Shown: one piece after another, positions 7,108 to 12,844 of the stretch
How the letters are laid out: the number at the start of each line of letters is the position of its first letter
Position numbering within the stretch: position 1 is the stretch's first letter
Assembly: GCA_026989475.1 (NCBI GenBank)
Contig: JALSJG010000190.1
Coordinates: 1 to 13,526 of the forward strand
DNA: 13,526 bases
Reading direction: 5' to 3'
Source of the DNA: Thermaceae bacterium
GTDB taxonomy: Bacteria; Deinococcota; Deinococci; Deinococcales; Marinithermaceae
The notes under the pieces: generated by a model
Databases searched by the model: none
What the model was told of the DNA's origin: nothing
The model's input: the letters and a program-made list of their open reading frames with translations, nothing else
Translations under genes and position numbers: made by a program

Positions 7108-7113
7108 TACATT
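7108..7113 (+). promoter_or_regulatory. Putative -10 box of the nitroreductase gene (leaderless)
   Basis: TACATT fits the TANNNT pattern, and the ATG at 7121 starts after a seven-base gap, so the first transcribed base would be at or next to the start codon. No SD site is placed suitably. The position where a -35 would lie (7085-7090, 17-base spacer) is occupied by the reverse-strand pnt -10 box. Confidence 0.5.
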
Positions 7114-7120
7114 GTCCTGG

Positions 7121-8065
7121 ATGGAAGTCCCCGAGTTCCTCACCCAGCGCGCAAGCGTCCGGGCCTACCGCCCGGACCCGATCCCCGAAGCGCACGTGGA
7201 TGCGATGCTCGCCGCCGCCCAGCAGGCCCCCACCGACGCGAGCGCCCAACTCTATTCCATCCTGCGGGTCAAGGACCGAAAGCTCCGGGCCGAGCTCGCG
7301 GAGCTTTCGGGGGGCCAAAAGCACGTGCTCGAAGCCGCCGAGTTCTTCGTGCCGCTCGCCGACGTCTACCGCACCCGCCGGCTGCTCGCCCACCGCGGCG
7401 AGTCCCTCGGCGCGTTTCCCCGCACCGCGCTCCACTTCGCCCTCCTCGATGCTGCCCTCGCCGGCGCCCACCTGGCGGTGGCAGCGGAGGCGATGGGCTA
7501 CGGGATCTGCTGGATTGGTGGGCTTTTGAACCGGGTGGACGAGGTGACGCGCCTCCTCGAGCTCCCTGAGGGGGTTCTTCCGATCTCGGGAATCACCGTG
7601 GGCGTGCCCGCCGAACGCCCCGCGCCCCGCCCCCGGCTGCCCCGGCGAACGGTGGTCCACACCGACCGCTACCGCCGCTACACCGAGGAGGAGCTCGAGG
7701 AGGCCTATAAGGCGATGGCCCCCATCACCAAAAGCGGCGACTGGCTCAAGGTCCTCAGGCGCTACTTCGCAAAAGGCGGTGCCATGGAGGCCCGGGACGC
7801 GGTCTACGGCCGGGCCAAGGCCCTCGCCGGGTTCGCCGACGACCTCGGCCCGGAAGCAGCCCGTACGCTTTTCCTCCGGGACATCGAGGCGGGAAGCCTG
7901 GGGGAAGCGATCGGCTGGCTCTTAAAGCACGGCTGGCGGGGGGTGCTCTTTTCCGAAAGCGAGGTCTGGATCGAGCAGGAGACCGAGGCCCACCGGGGCG
8001 AGGGGAAGACCCCGGGAGAAGCGCTCGCCCGTGCGGTGGAGACCGCTTACCCGAACGAGGGCTGA
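7121..8065 (+). CDS. NfsA-like FMN nitroreductase/NAD(P)H oxidoreductase with C-terminal extension
   Basis: 314 residues from ATG 7121; an upstream TTG at 7112 would add three residues and is less likely. Residues 1 to about 205 match the NfsA-type nitroreductase fold: QRASVRAYRPDPIP at the N-terminus (R10, R14 near the FMN phosphate), AAQQAPTDASAQLYSI (32-47), and GYGICWIGGLLN (127-138) followed by LPEGVLPISGITVGVPAE, ending in the Arg-rich RPRLPRRTVVH. Such enzymes are dimers that use NAD(P)H to reduce flavins, quinones or nitro compounds; the true substrate is unknown. From about residue 218 there is an extra segment of nearly 100 residues not found in ordinary NfsA (about 240 residues). 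It is divergent from pntA1, and its 3' end overlaps the CoA-transferase gene by 19 bases. Confidence 0.85.
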   Translation: MEVPEFLTQRASVRAYRPDPIPEAHVDAMLAAAQQAPTDASAQLYSILRVKDRKLRAELAELSGGQKHVLEAAEFFVPLADVYRTRRLLAHRGESLGAFPRTALHFALLDAALAGAHLAVAAEAMGYGICWIGGLLNRVDEVTRLLELPEGVLPISGITVGVPAERPAPRPRLPRRTVVHTDRYRRYTEEELEEAYKAMAPITKSGDWLKVLRRYFAKGGAMEARDAVYGRAKALAGFADDLGPEAARTLFLRDIEAGSLGEAIGWLLKHGWRGVLFSESEVWIEQETEAHRGEGKTPGEALARAVETAYPNEG

Positions 8066-9252
8066 CCGATCACCCCTTCGCGGGCAAGGGTCCTAAGGGT
8101 CTCCTCCCCGTACCCGAGCGCCTCCCTCAAGACCTCGAAGGTGTGCTCTCCGAGCAGCGGGGGTGGACCGGCGGGGGCCGCCGGGGTGCGGGAGAAGTGC
8201 TGGAAGACGTTCGCCACCGTCTTGAGCGCGCCGATCAATGGGTGCACGAGCTCCCACACCGCCCCCCGGGCCTCGGCCTGGGGGTCGGCGAAGGCCTCGG
8301 CGAGGTCGTGGACCGGGGTGGCGGGCACGTCATGGGCCTTGAAAAGCGCGATCCAGGCGTCCCGGGGCCGCGACCGAAAGACCTCCGCCAGAATCGGGAT
8401 CAGCGCGTCGCGGTGTCGCACCCGGTCGGCGTTGGTGCGAAAGCGGGGGTCCTCGATGAGATCCGCCCGCCCGATCGCCCGGCACATGCGAGCGTACTGC
8501 TCGTCGTTCCCCACCGCCAGGATGAACCAGCCGTCCGCGGCCTCGAAGGCCTGGTAGGGCACGATCTGGGGATGGGCGTTCCCGAGGCGCTTCGGGGGTA
8601 CGCCGGTGACCAGGTAGCTCTGGGCCTGGTTGACGAGGCTCATGAGCCCCACCTCGAAGAGCGAGAGGTCGAGGAACTGCCCCAGCCCGCTCTTTTCGCG
8701 CTCGAGGAGGGCGGCCAAAATCCCCGAGACCGCCGCCCAGCCGGTGAGCACGTCGATGAGCGCCACCCCCACCTTCATCGGGGGGCCTTCGGGCTCGCCG
8801 GTGATGCTCATCAGCCCGGTGATCCCCTGGAGCGCGGCGTCGTAGCCGGGCTCCCGGGCCCGGGGGCCGGTCTGCCCGAAGCCGGTGATCGAGACGTAGA
8901 CGAGGCCGGGGTTTTCGCCTTTCAAGCTTGCGTAGTCGAGCCCGTACTTCTTAAGCCCCCCGGTCTTGAAGTTCTCGACGAAAACGTCGGCCCGCTTCGC
9001 GAGCTCCCGGACGATCGCCGCCCCCCGGGGGTCCTTTAAGTTAATGGCGAGGCTCTTCTTCCCCCGGTTCGCCGAGAGGTAGTAGGCGCTCTCCCCCTTC
9101 GCAAAGGGCGGGCCCCAGCGGCGGGTGTCGTCCCCCTTTGGGCTTTCCACCTTCCAGACCCGGGCCCCGAGGTCGGCGAGCACCTGGGTGGCGAAGGGTC
9201 CGGCGAGGACGCGGGAAAGGTCCAGCACCTTGAGGCCAGCGAGGGGTCCCAT
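8047..9252 (-). CDS. Family III CoA transferase (CaiB/BaiF type)
   Basis: 401 residues, the usual length for this family, which moves CoA between carboxylic acids. The N-terminal LKVLDLSRVLAGPFATQVLADLGA, VWKVESP and DVFVENFKTGGLKKYGLDY motifs are characteristic, as is SITGFGQTGPRAREPGYD. The catalytic Asp is expected at D167 in VGVALIDVLTG, aligned with Asp169 of formyl-CoA transferase. Substrates cannot be read from sequence, and no thiolase, acyl-CoA dehydrogenase or hydratase gene is nearby. The ATG at 9252 has no SD site. A TAGCAT box (9259-9264, minus strand) lies six bases upstream, but the esterase stop is only nine bases away, so co-transcription is also likely. The 3' end overlaps the convergent nitroreductase gene. 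Confidence 0.93.
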   Translation of the reverse strand: MGPLAGLKVLDLSRVLAGPFATQVLADLGARVWKVESPKGDDTRRWGPPFAKGESAYYLSANRGKKSLAINLKDPRGAAIVRELAKRADVFVENFKTGGLKKYGLDYASLKGENPGLVYVSITGFGQTGPRAREPGYDAALQGITGLMSITGEPEGPPMKVGVALIDVLTGWAAVSGILAALLEREKSGLGQFLDLSLFEVGLMSLVNQAQSYLVTGVPPKRLGNAHPQIVPYQAFEAADGWFILAVGNDEQYARMCRAIGRADLIEDPRFRTNADRVRHRDALIPILAEVFRSRPRDAWIALFKAHDVPATPVHDLAEAFADPQAEARGAVWELVHPLIGALKTVANVFQHFSRTPAAPAGPPPLLGEHTFEVLREALGYGEETLRTLAREGVIGQPSFG

Positions 9253-9261
9253 GGCCCGATG

Positions 9262-10260
9262 CTAAAGCGCGAGGTCCCGCCCGAGGAGGTAGCGAAGTCC
9301 CGGGGCGACCCCCTGGCGCCAGGTCACCCAGTTGTGACCCGAGGGCCGCTCCCGGTAGGCGTGGGCCACCCCGAGGTCCGATAGCCGTGCGGCGAGCCTC
9401 CGGGTGGGGGCGAGCAGCCACTCGAGCACCCCCACCTCGAGATAGACCCGGCCCCCGTGGGGAACGAGCCGCTCGGTCAGCCACTCGGGCTCGGCGTAGG
9501 CGTCCGCGCCGCCGGGAAGGGCGCGGAGCGCCGGCGAGTGGGCCATGGCGAAGCTTCCCTCAGGGGCCTGGTTCCAAAGCCAAAGCGCGGCGAGCCCCCC
9601 GAGCGACGCCCCCCAAAAGCCAAAGGGAAGCCCCTCGCCGTATTGGGGCAGGACCTCCTCGAAGACATAGCTCCGGTAGCGGGGGTCCATGCGGTACTCC
9701 CGGTCGCGGTCCTCGGGCTCCAAAAAGACGATTCGCACCGGATGGATCTCGCCCGCTTCAATAAGCGCCTCGGCCACCTCCGCCATCCGCCCGAGCCGAA
9801 GAAAAGCCACCCCGTCCTGCACGAAAAGCACCGCCCGGGGTTCGGCCGGAGGCTCGTAGATCCAGAGCTTGCGCTCGGCGAAAAAGGGCTCGGAAAAGAC
9901 GCGTTTTCGCGCGAGGCGGGCCCGGGGCACCGGCGCCCGGGGCGGCGCCTCATCGCGCCAGGCTCCGGTGGTGAGGGCCCGGGCGTAGGGCCACCAGGGG
10001 TTTTCCGCCGGCCTCGGCGCCTCGGGGTCGGCGAAGGGGCGGCCTTTTGCGTCCAAGAAGGCGTACTCGACGTAGGCGTCTAGGGGGAGCTCGAGGGTGA
10101 GGGGGCCCGCGAGCGGCATGGGCATGCGCTTCCAGTCGGTGAAGTCGCCGATGAGCGCCGCCGCCCCCGGCGGCGGGAAAAAGGTCGCGAAACGCCCCTC
10201 GACCCGTACCACGGGGCCCATTCTCCCACGCTTTGTGCTCGCGCCCCCATTGAGCCTCAC
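9262..10260 (-). CDS. Putative Fes/esterase-D-like alpha/beta hydrolase with N-terminal E-set (CBM48-like) domain
   Basis: 332 residues from the GTG at 10260. An N-terminal region (about 16-100) has GRFATFFPPPGAAALIGDFTDW, resembling the E-set/CBM48 domain before enterochelin esterase (Fes) and glycan-branching folds. The hydrolase part (about 115-332) has the nucleophile elbow GASLGG (Ser219) and a late SGHNW motif (His309), as in Fes and related esterases; E280 may be the acid of the triad. No signal peptide is seen, so it should be cytosolic. The substrate is unknown; no siderophore genes are near. The start is ambiguous: an ATG at 10221 (319 residues) is possible, and the first 13 codons have unusually many A/T third bases (4 of 13). 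However, TACCCT (10268-10273, minus) sits seven bases before the GTG, which suits a leaderless start. Confidence 0.8.
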   Translation of the reverse strand: MRLNGGASTKRGRMGPVVRVEGRFATFFPPPGAAALIGDFTDWKRMPMPLAGPLTLELPLDAYVEYAFLDAKGRPFADPEAPRPAENPWWPYARALTTGAWRDEAPPRAPVPRARLARKRVFSEPFFAERKLWIYEPPAEPRAVLFVQDGVAFLRLGRMAEVAEALIEAGEIHPVRIVFLEPEDRDREYRMDPRYRSYVFEEVLPQYGEGLPFGFWGASLGGLAALWLWNQAPEGSFAMAHSPALRALPGGADAYAEPEWLTERLVPHGGRVYLEVGVLEWLLAPTRRLAARLSDLGVAHAYRERPSGHNWVTWRQGVAPGLRYLLGRDLAL

Positions 10261-10267
10261 GGGCTAA

Positions 10268-10273
10268 AGGGTA
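10268..10273 (-). promoter_or_regulatory. Putative -10 box of the esterase gene
   Basis: TACCCT on the minus strand, followed by seven bases and the GTG at 10260, is the same TANNNT-gap-start arrangement seen at other genes here. If the ATG at 10221 is the true start, the same promoter gives a 40-base leader. No -35 is recognisable. Confidence 0.4.
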
Positions 10274-10277
10274 AAGT
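10272..10277 (+). promoter_or_regulatory. Putative -10 box of the peroxiredoxin gene
   Basis: TAAAGT lies 18 bases upstream of the ATG at 10296. Transcription from about 10284 would leave a very short leader beginning in the SD sequence GGGAGGG (10283-10289). It overlaps by two bases the divergent esterase -10 box, so the two promoters could not be occupied together. Weak evidence. Confidence 0.3.
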
Positions 10278-10295
10278 GGCCCGGGAGGGATCGGT

Positions 10296-10769
10296 ATGGC
10301 GATCGGTATCGGCGAAAAACTTCCCCACGCGACCGTCTTTGACCGCGAGCTGAACCCGATAGACCTCGCCGAGTACGGACGGGGGAAGCCCTTGGTCCTG
10401 CTCTTTTTCCCGGGGTCCTTCACCTCGGTCTGCGAGAAGGAGCTCTGCACCTTCCGCGACCAGATGGCCCGCTACAACGAGCTCGGCGCCCAGGTGGTGG
10501 GGATCAGCACCGACACCCCCTTCTGCCAGGCCGCCTTCGCGGAGAAAAACGGAATCACCTACCCGCTTTTCTCCGACTTCAACAAGGAAGCGATCCGGGC
10601 GTTCGGCGTGGTGCTCCCCGAGCTCAAAGGCCTCAAGGAGCTCGCCCAGCGGGCGGCCTTCGTGGTGGATGGGGACGGGGTAGTCCGCTGGGTCTGGGTG
10701 GCCGAGCACCCCGGGCTCGAGCCCCCCTACGAAGAGGTCGCCCGGGCGGTCGCCGCGATCGCCGGCTAA
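10296..10769 (+). CDS. Thiol peroxidase of the PrxQ/BCP (AhpC/TSA) family
   Basis: 157 residues, the size of PrxQ/BCP or AhpE-type peroxiredoxins that reduce H2O2 and organic peroxides in the cytosol. The motif PGSFTSVCEKELC holds the peroxidatic Cys46, with Pro39 and Thr43 of the PxxxTxxC signature. Cys51, five residues later, has the spacing of the resolving Cys of E. coli BCP. Arg119 in QRAAFVVD is the expected active-site Arg. A third Cys, C77, is also present. The ATG at 10296 has SD GGGAGG (10283-10288) seven bases upstream. The following adh gene is separated by a strong hairpin and a likely promoter of its own, so the two may not be one operon. Electron donor (thioredoxin or other) is unknown. 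Confidence 0.93.
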   Translation: MAIGIGEKLPHATVFDRELNPIDLAEYGRGKPLVLLFFPGSFTSVCEKELCTFRDQMARYNELGAQVVGISTDTPFCQAAFAEKNGITYPLFSDFNKEAIRAFGVVLPELKGLKELAQRAAFVVDGDGVVRWVWVAEHPGLEPPYEEVARAVAAIAG

Positions 10770-10783
10770 CGGCGAAAAGCGCC

Positions 10784-10807
10784 CCGCCCCGGCGCCCGCC
10801 GGGGCGG
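10784..10807. terminator. 10-bp perfect hairpin between peroxiredoxin and oxidoreductase genes
   Basis: CCGCCCCGGC (10784-10793) pairs perfectly with GCCGGGGCGG (10798-10807) around a GCCC loop. It starts 14 bases after the peroxiredoxin stop. No T run follows on the plus strand, and on the minus strand the hairpin is followed by GGCGCTTTTCG with only a TTTT. It may be a weak terminator or an RNA-stabilising stem, and it covers the region where a -35 for adh would lie. Confidence 0.45.
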
Positions 10808-10808
10808 A

Positions 10809-10814
10809 TATCCT
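10809..10814 (+). promoter_or_regulatory. Putative -10 box of the MDR oxidoreductase gene (leaderless)
   Basis: TATCCT, then six bases (TGGGAC), then the ATG at 10821. There is no SD site between hairpin and ATG, so translation of a leaderless mRNA is the simplest reading. The -35 position falls inside the GC hairpin and has no consensus. Confidence 0.5.
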
Positions 10815-10820
10815 TGGGAC

Positions 10821-11852
10821 ATGCGGGCGGTCTACATCGAGGGTTTTGGAGGACCGGAGGTGCTCCGGCTGGGCCCCCGGCCCGATCCCGAGCCCGGGCC
10901 GGGAGAGGTCCGCATCCGGCTCCACGCCGCCGCGGTCAACCACCTCGACGTCTGGGTGCGCAAGGGCGTCGCGAACCCCAGGCTCTCCTTCCCCCACGTC
11001 CTGGGCGCCGACGGGGCCGGGGTGGTGGACGCGGTGGGGCCAGGGGTAGGCGAGGATCTGCTGGGCGAAGCGGTAATCTTAAACCCCGGAATCTCTTGCG
11101 GGCACTGCGAGGCCTGCCTCGCGGGGAGGGACAACCTTTGCCCCACCTACGGCATCCTCGGCGAGCACACCAACGGCACCTACGCCGAGTACGTGGTGGT
11201 GCCCCGGGCCAACCTGGTACCAAAGCCCGGGAACCTGAGCTTCGAGGAGGCGGCGAGCTTTCCCCTCGCCTTCCTCACCGCCTGGCAGATGGTGGTGGAT
11301 AAGCTCAAGGTCCGGCCGGGCGAACACGTGCTGGTGATGGCCGCCGGTAGCGGGGTGGGGGTGGCGGCGCTCCAGATCGCGAAGCTCTACGGCGCCCGGG
11401 TGATCGCCGCCGCCGGCAGCGAGGAGAAGCTCCAGCTTGCCCGCGAGCTCGGCGCCGACGAGACCGTGAACTACCGCGAGGAGGGCTGGCACCGCCGGGT
11501 GCGAGACCTCACCGGGGGCCAGGGGGTGGACGCGGTCGCCGACTCCACCGGCCGGGAGTTTTGGGAAGGGGTGATCAAGGCGACGAGGTCGGGCGGCCGG
11601 ATCGCCCTGGTGGGCGCGACCAGCGGCTACGAGGCGACCACGCCGCTCGCCCACGTCTTCTACCGGCAGCTCACCATCTACGGCTCGACGATGGCCTCGA
11701 AGTCGCGCCTTTTCCGGATCGCGCGGTTTTTCGAGGAAGGCAGGCTCCGGCCGGTGGTCGGCCTCACGCTCCCCTTGGAAGACGCCGCCCTCGCCCACCG
11801 GAAACTCGAAGAACGCGAGGTTTTCGGCAAAGTCGTGCTTCGTGTAAGCTAG
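10821..11852 (+). CDS. MDR-superfamily NAD(P)-dependent zinc-type oxidoreductase (alcohol dehydrogenase/quinone oxidoreductase-like)
   Basis: 343 residues, full length for medium-chain dehydrogenases. Start MRAVYIEGFGGPEVLRL is typical of the quinone-oxidoreductase-like branch. The structural zinc site is intact: Cys93, Cys96, Cys99 and Cys107 in GISCGHCEACLAGRDNLC. The Rossmann loop AAGSGVGVAALQIAK (174-188) binds the cofactor. Residues expected for catalytic zinc are altered: the first Cys is replaced in VNHLD (39-43) and the usual GHE reads GAD (62-64), so catalysis is probably zinc-independent. This mix is known in a subgroup of 'zinc-binding dehydrogenase' proteins. The substrate is unknown. 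The ATG at 10821 has a TATCCT box six bases upstream and no SD site. The TAG stop overlaps the TAAGCT box of the next gene. Confidence 0.9.
   Translation: MRAVYIEGFGGPEVLRLGPRPDPEPGPGEVRIRLHAAAVNHLDVWVRKGVANPRLSFPHVLGADGAGVVDAVGPGVGEDLLGEAVILNPGISCGHCEACLAGRDNLCPTYGILGEHTNGTYAEYVVVPRANLVPKPGNLSFEEAASFPLAFLTAWQMVVDKLKVRPGEHVLVMAAGSGVGVAALQIAKLYGARVIAAAGSEEKLQLARELGADETVNYREEGWHRRVRDLTGGQGVDAVADSTGREFWEGVIKATRSGGRIALVGATSGYEATTPLAHVFYRQLTIYGSTMASKSRLFRIARFFEEGRLRPVVGLTLPLEDAALAHRKLEEREVFGKVVLRVS
11845..11850 (+). promoter_or_regulatory. Putative -10 box of the NYN gene (leaderless)
   Basis: TAAGCT at the very end of the upstream coding sequence, then seven bases (AGGGCGC) and the ATG at 11858. 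A T-rich TTTTCG at 11821-11826 stands 18 bases upstream as a poor -35. Translation could instead depend on read-through from the upstream gene, whose stop is five bases before this ATG. Confidence 0.4.
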
Positions 11853-11857
11853 GGCGC

Positions 11858-12400
11858 ATGGAAAGGCTCGGCATCTTCATCGACGGCTCGTTCATCTACT
11901 CCGCCTCCCGGCGTATGGGCTGGAACGTGGACCACCGCAAGACCCTGGCCCACTTCCGAGAGGGCTACGCGCTTTACAACGCCTTCTATTACGCCCCGGT
12001 CACCGACCTCACCGACGAACGGCAGAAGAAGTTTTTAAACGCCCTCGTCTTCATGGGCTACACCGTGCGCTGGCGGGAGGTGCACGCCGAGCCCCGGTTC
12101 GACGCGGTCATCGCCACCGATCTCTTGCTCACCGCCCCCCGCTGGGACGTGGCGCTCCTTGCCGCCGGCGCCGCCGGGCTCGCGGCTCCGGTGGAGGCGG
12201 TGCGGGGGATGGGTAAGGAGGTCTGGATCCTGGGGCTGGATGAGAGCGTGGACCTCGAGCTCCGCTCCGCCGCCGACCGCTTCCTCGATCTTCGCGACTA
12301 CCGGGATGTGCTCGAGCGTGAACCCGGAGGCCGCCGGGTCTACCCTGCCCCGGCCACCGAGGAGCCCCTCGAGGTCGAGGAAAGCGCGGAGCTGGAATAA
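11858..12400 (+). CDS. NYN-domain (LabA/DUF88, PIN-like) protein with degenerate acidic motif
   Basis: 180 residues from the ATG at 11858. LGIFIDGSFIYSA (4-16) is the first strand of the NYN/PIN-like nuclease fold with Asp9. FDAVIATDLLLTA (81-93) supplies Asp82 and Asp88. GMGKEVWILG (117-126) matches the later strand. Where family members usually read L-V-S-G-D-x-D-F, this protein reads LAAGAAGL (101-108), so two catalytic acids are replaced by Ala105 and Gly107. The fold is probably kept but RNase activity is doubtful. The C-terminus (about 163-180) is Pro/Glu-rich and likely disordered. It starts five bases after the MDR gene and converges on rplQ, with a terminator hairpin at 12431-12458. 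Function is unknown; the fold call is from motifs only. Confidence 0.82.
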   Translation: MERLGIFIDGSFIYSASRRMGWNVDHRKTLAHFREGYALYNAFYYAPVTDLTDERQKKFLNALVFMGYTVRWREVHAEPRFDAVIATDLLLTAPRWDVALLAAGAAGLAAPVEAVRGMGKEVWILGLDESVDLELRSAADRFLDLRDYRDVLEREPGGRRVYPAPATEEPLEVEESAELE

Positions 12401-12425
12401 AAAAAGCGCGGGGAACCCCCCGCGC
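12399..12425 (-). terminator. Intrinsic terminator of the rpoA-rplQ operon
   Basis: On the minus strand an 8-bp perfect GC stem (12418-12425 pairing with 12406-12413) with a GGTT loop is followed directly by seven T (12405-12399). It begins 17 bases after the rplQ stop. This is the best rho-independent terminator in the window. Its T run overlaps the last two bases of the NYN stop codon on the other strand. Confidence 0.88.
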
Positions 12426-12430
12426 CCTAG

Positions 12431-12458
12431 GGCCGAGGCCCTCAGGCCTCGGCCTTTT
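12431..12458 (+). terminator. Intrinsic terminator of the NYN gene, lying partly in the rplQ coding region
   Basis: GGCCGAGGCC (12431-12440) and GGCCTCGGCC (12445-12454) form a perfect 10-bp stem with a CTCA loop, followed by TTTTCCTCTT on the plus strand. The right arm and T tract are antisense to the last codons of rplQ, and the loop contains its stop codon. Confidence 0.75.
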
Positions 12459-12840
12459 CCTCTTCCGCCCCCTCGGCGCGCCCAAGACCCACCAGCTCGA
12501 TGATGGCGAGCTGGGTCCCGTCGCCCTTGCGGCGCTTCGCGAGCTTTAAGATTCGGGTGTAGCCGCCCGGGCGTTCGGACATGAGGGGCGCGATCTCGTC
12601 GAAGAGCTTTCGCACCACTTCCTTGTCGTGGATGTCCTCGAGCACCCGCCGCCGGGCGGCGAGGTCGCCCCGTTTGGCCACGTGGATCAGAGGCTCCACG
12701 AAGCGACGGAGCTCCTTGGCCTTGGGGATCGTGGTCTCGATCCGCCCGTGGCGCAAAAGCTGGGTCGCCTGGTTCCGAAGCAGCGCCAGGCGGTGGCTCG
12801 AGTGACGGTTGAGTTTGCGTCCTGCCTTGCGATGGCGCAT
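12442..12840 (-). CDS. rplQ: 50S ribosomal protein L17
   Basis: 132-residue basic protein of the large ribosomal subunit near the exit tunnel. It begins with MRHRKAGRKLNRHSSHRLALLRN without a tag, and has TTIPKAKELRRFVEPLI (36-52) and PGGYTRI (91-97), all diagnostic of L17. The last 12 or so residues (AEGAEEEKAEA) are an acidic tail not needed for the fold; T. thermophilus L17 is about 118 residues from memory, so the tail is an extension. The ATG at 12840 is preceded by the SD AAGGAG, which is made of the last two codons of rpoA. It follows rpoA by four bases, the normal end of the alpha-operon (rpsM-rpsK-rpsD-rpoA-rplQ), and is followed by an intrinsic terminator. Confidence 0.98.
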   Translation of the reverse strand: MRHRKAGRKLNRHSSHRLALLRNQATQLLRHGRIETTIPKAKELRRFVEPLIHVAKRGDLAARRRVLEDIHDKEVVRKLFDEIAPLMSERPGGYTRILKLAKRRKGDGTQLAIIELVGLGRAEGAEEEKAEA

Positions 12841-12844
12841 GCTC

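Noticed and set aside
6431..7660. 409-codon minus-strand open frame spanning pntA1 and the nitroreductase gene
   Set aside because: It crosses two real genes and the promoter region between them and becomes Gly/Arg-only in the second half.
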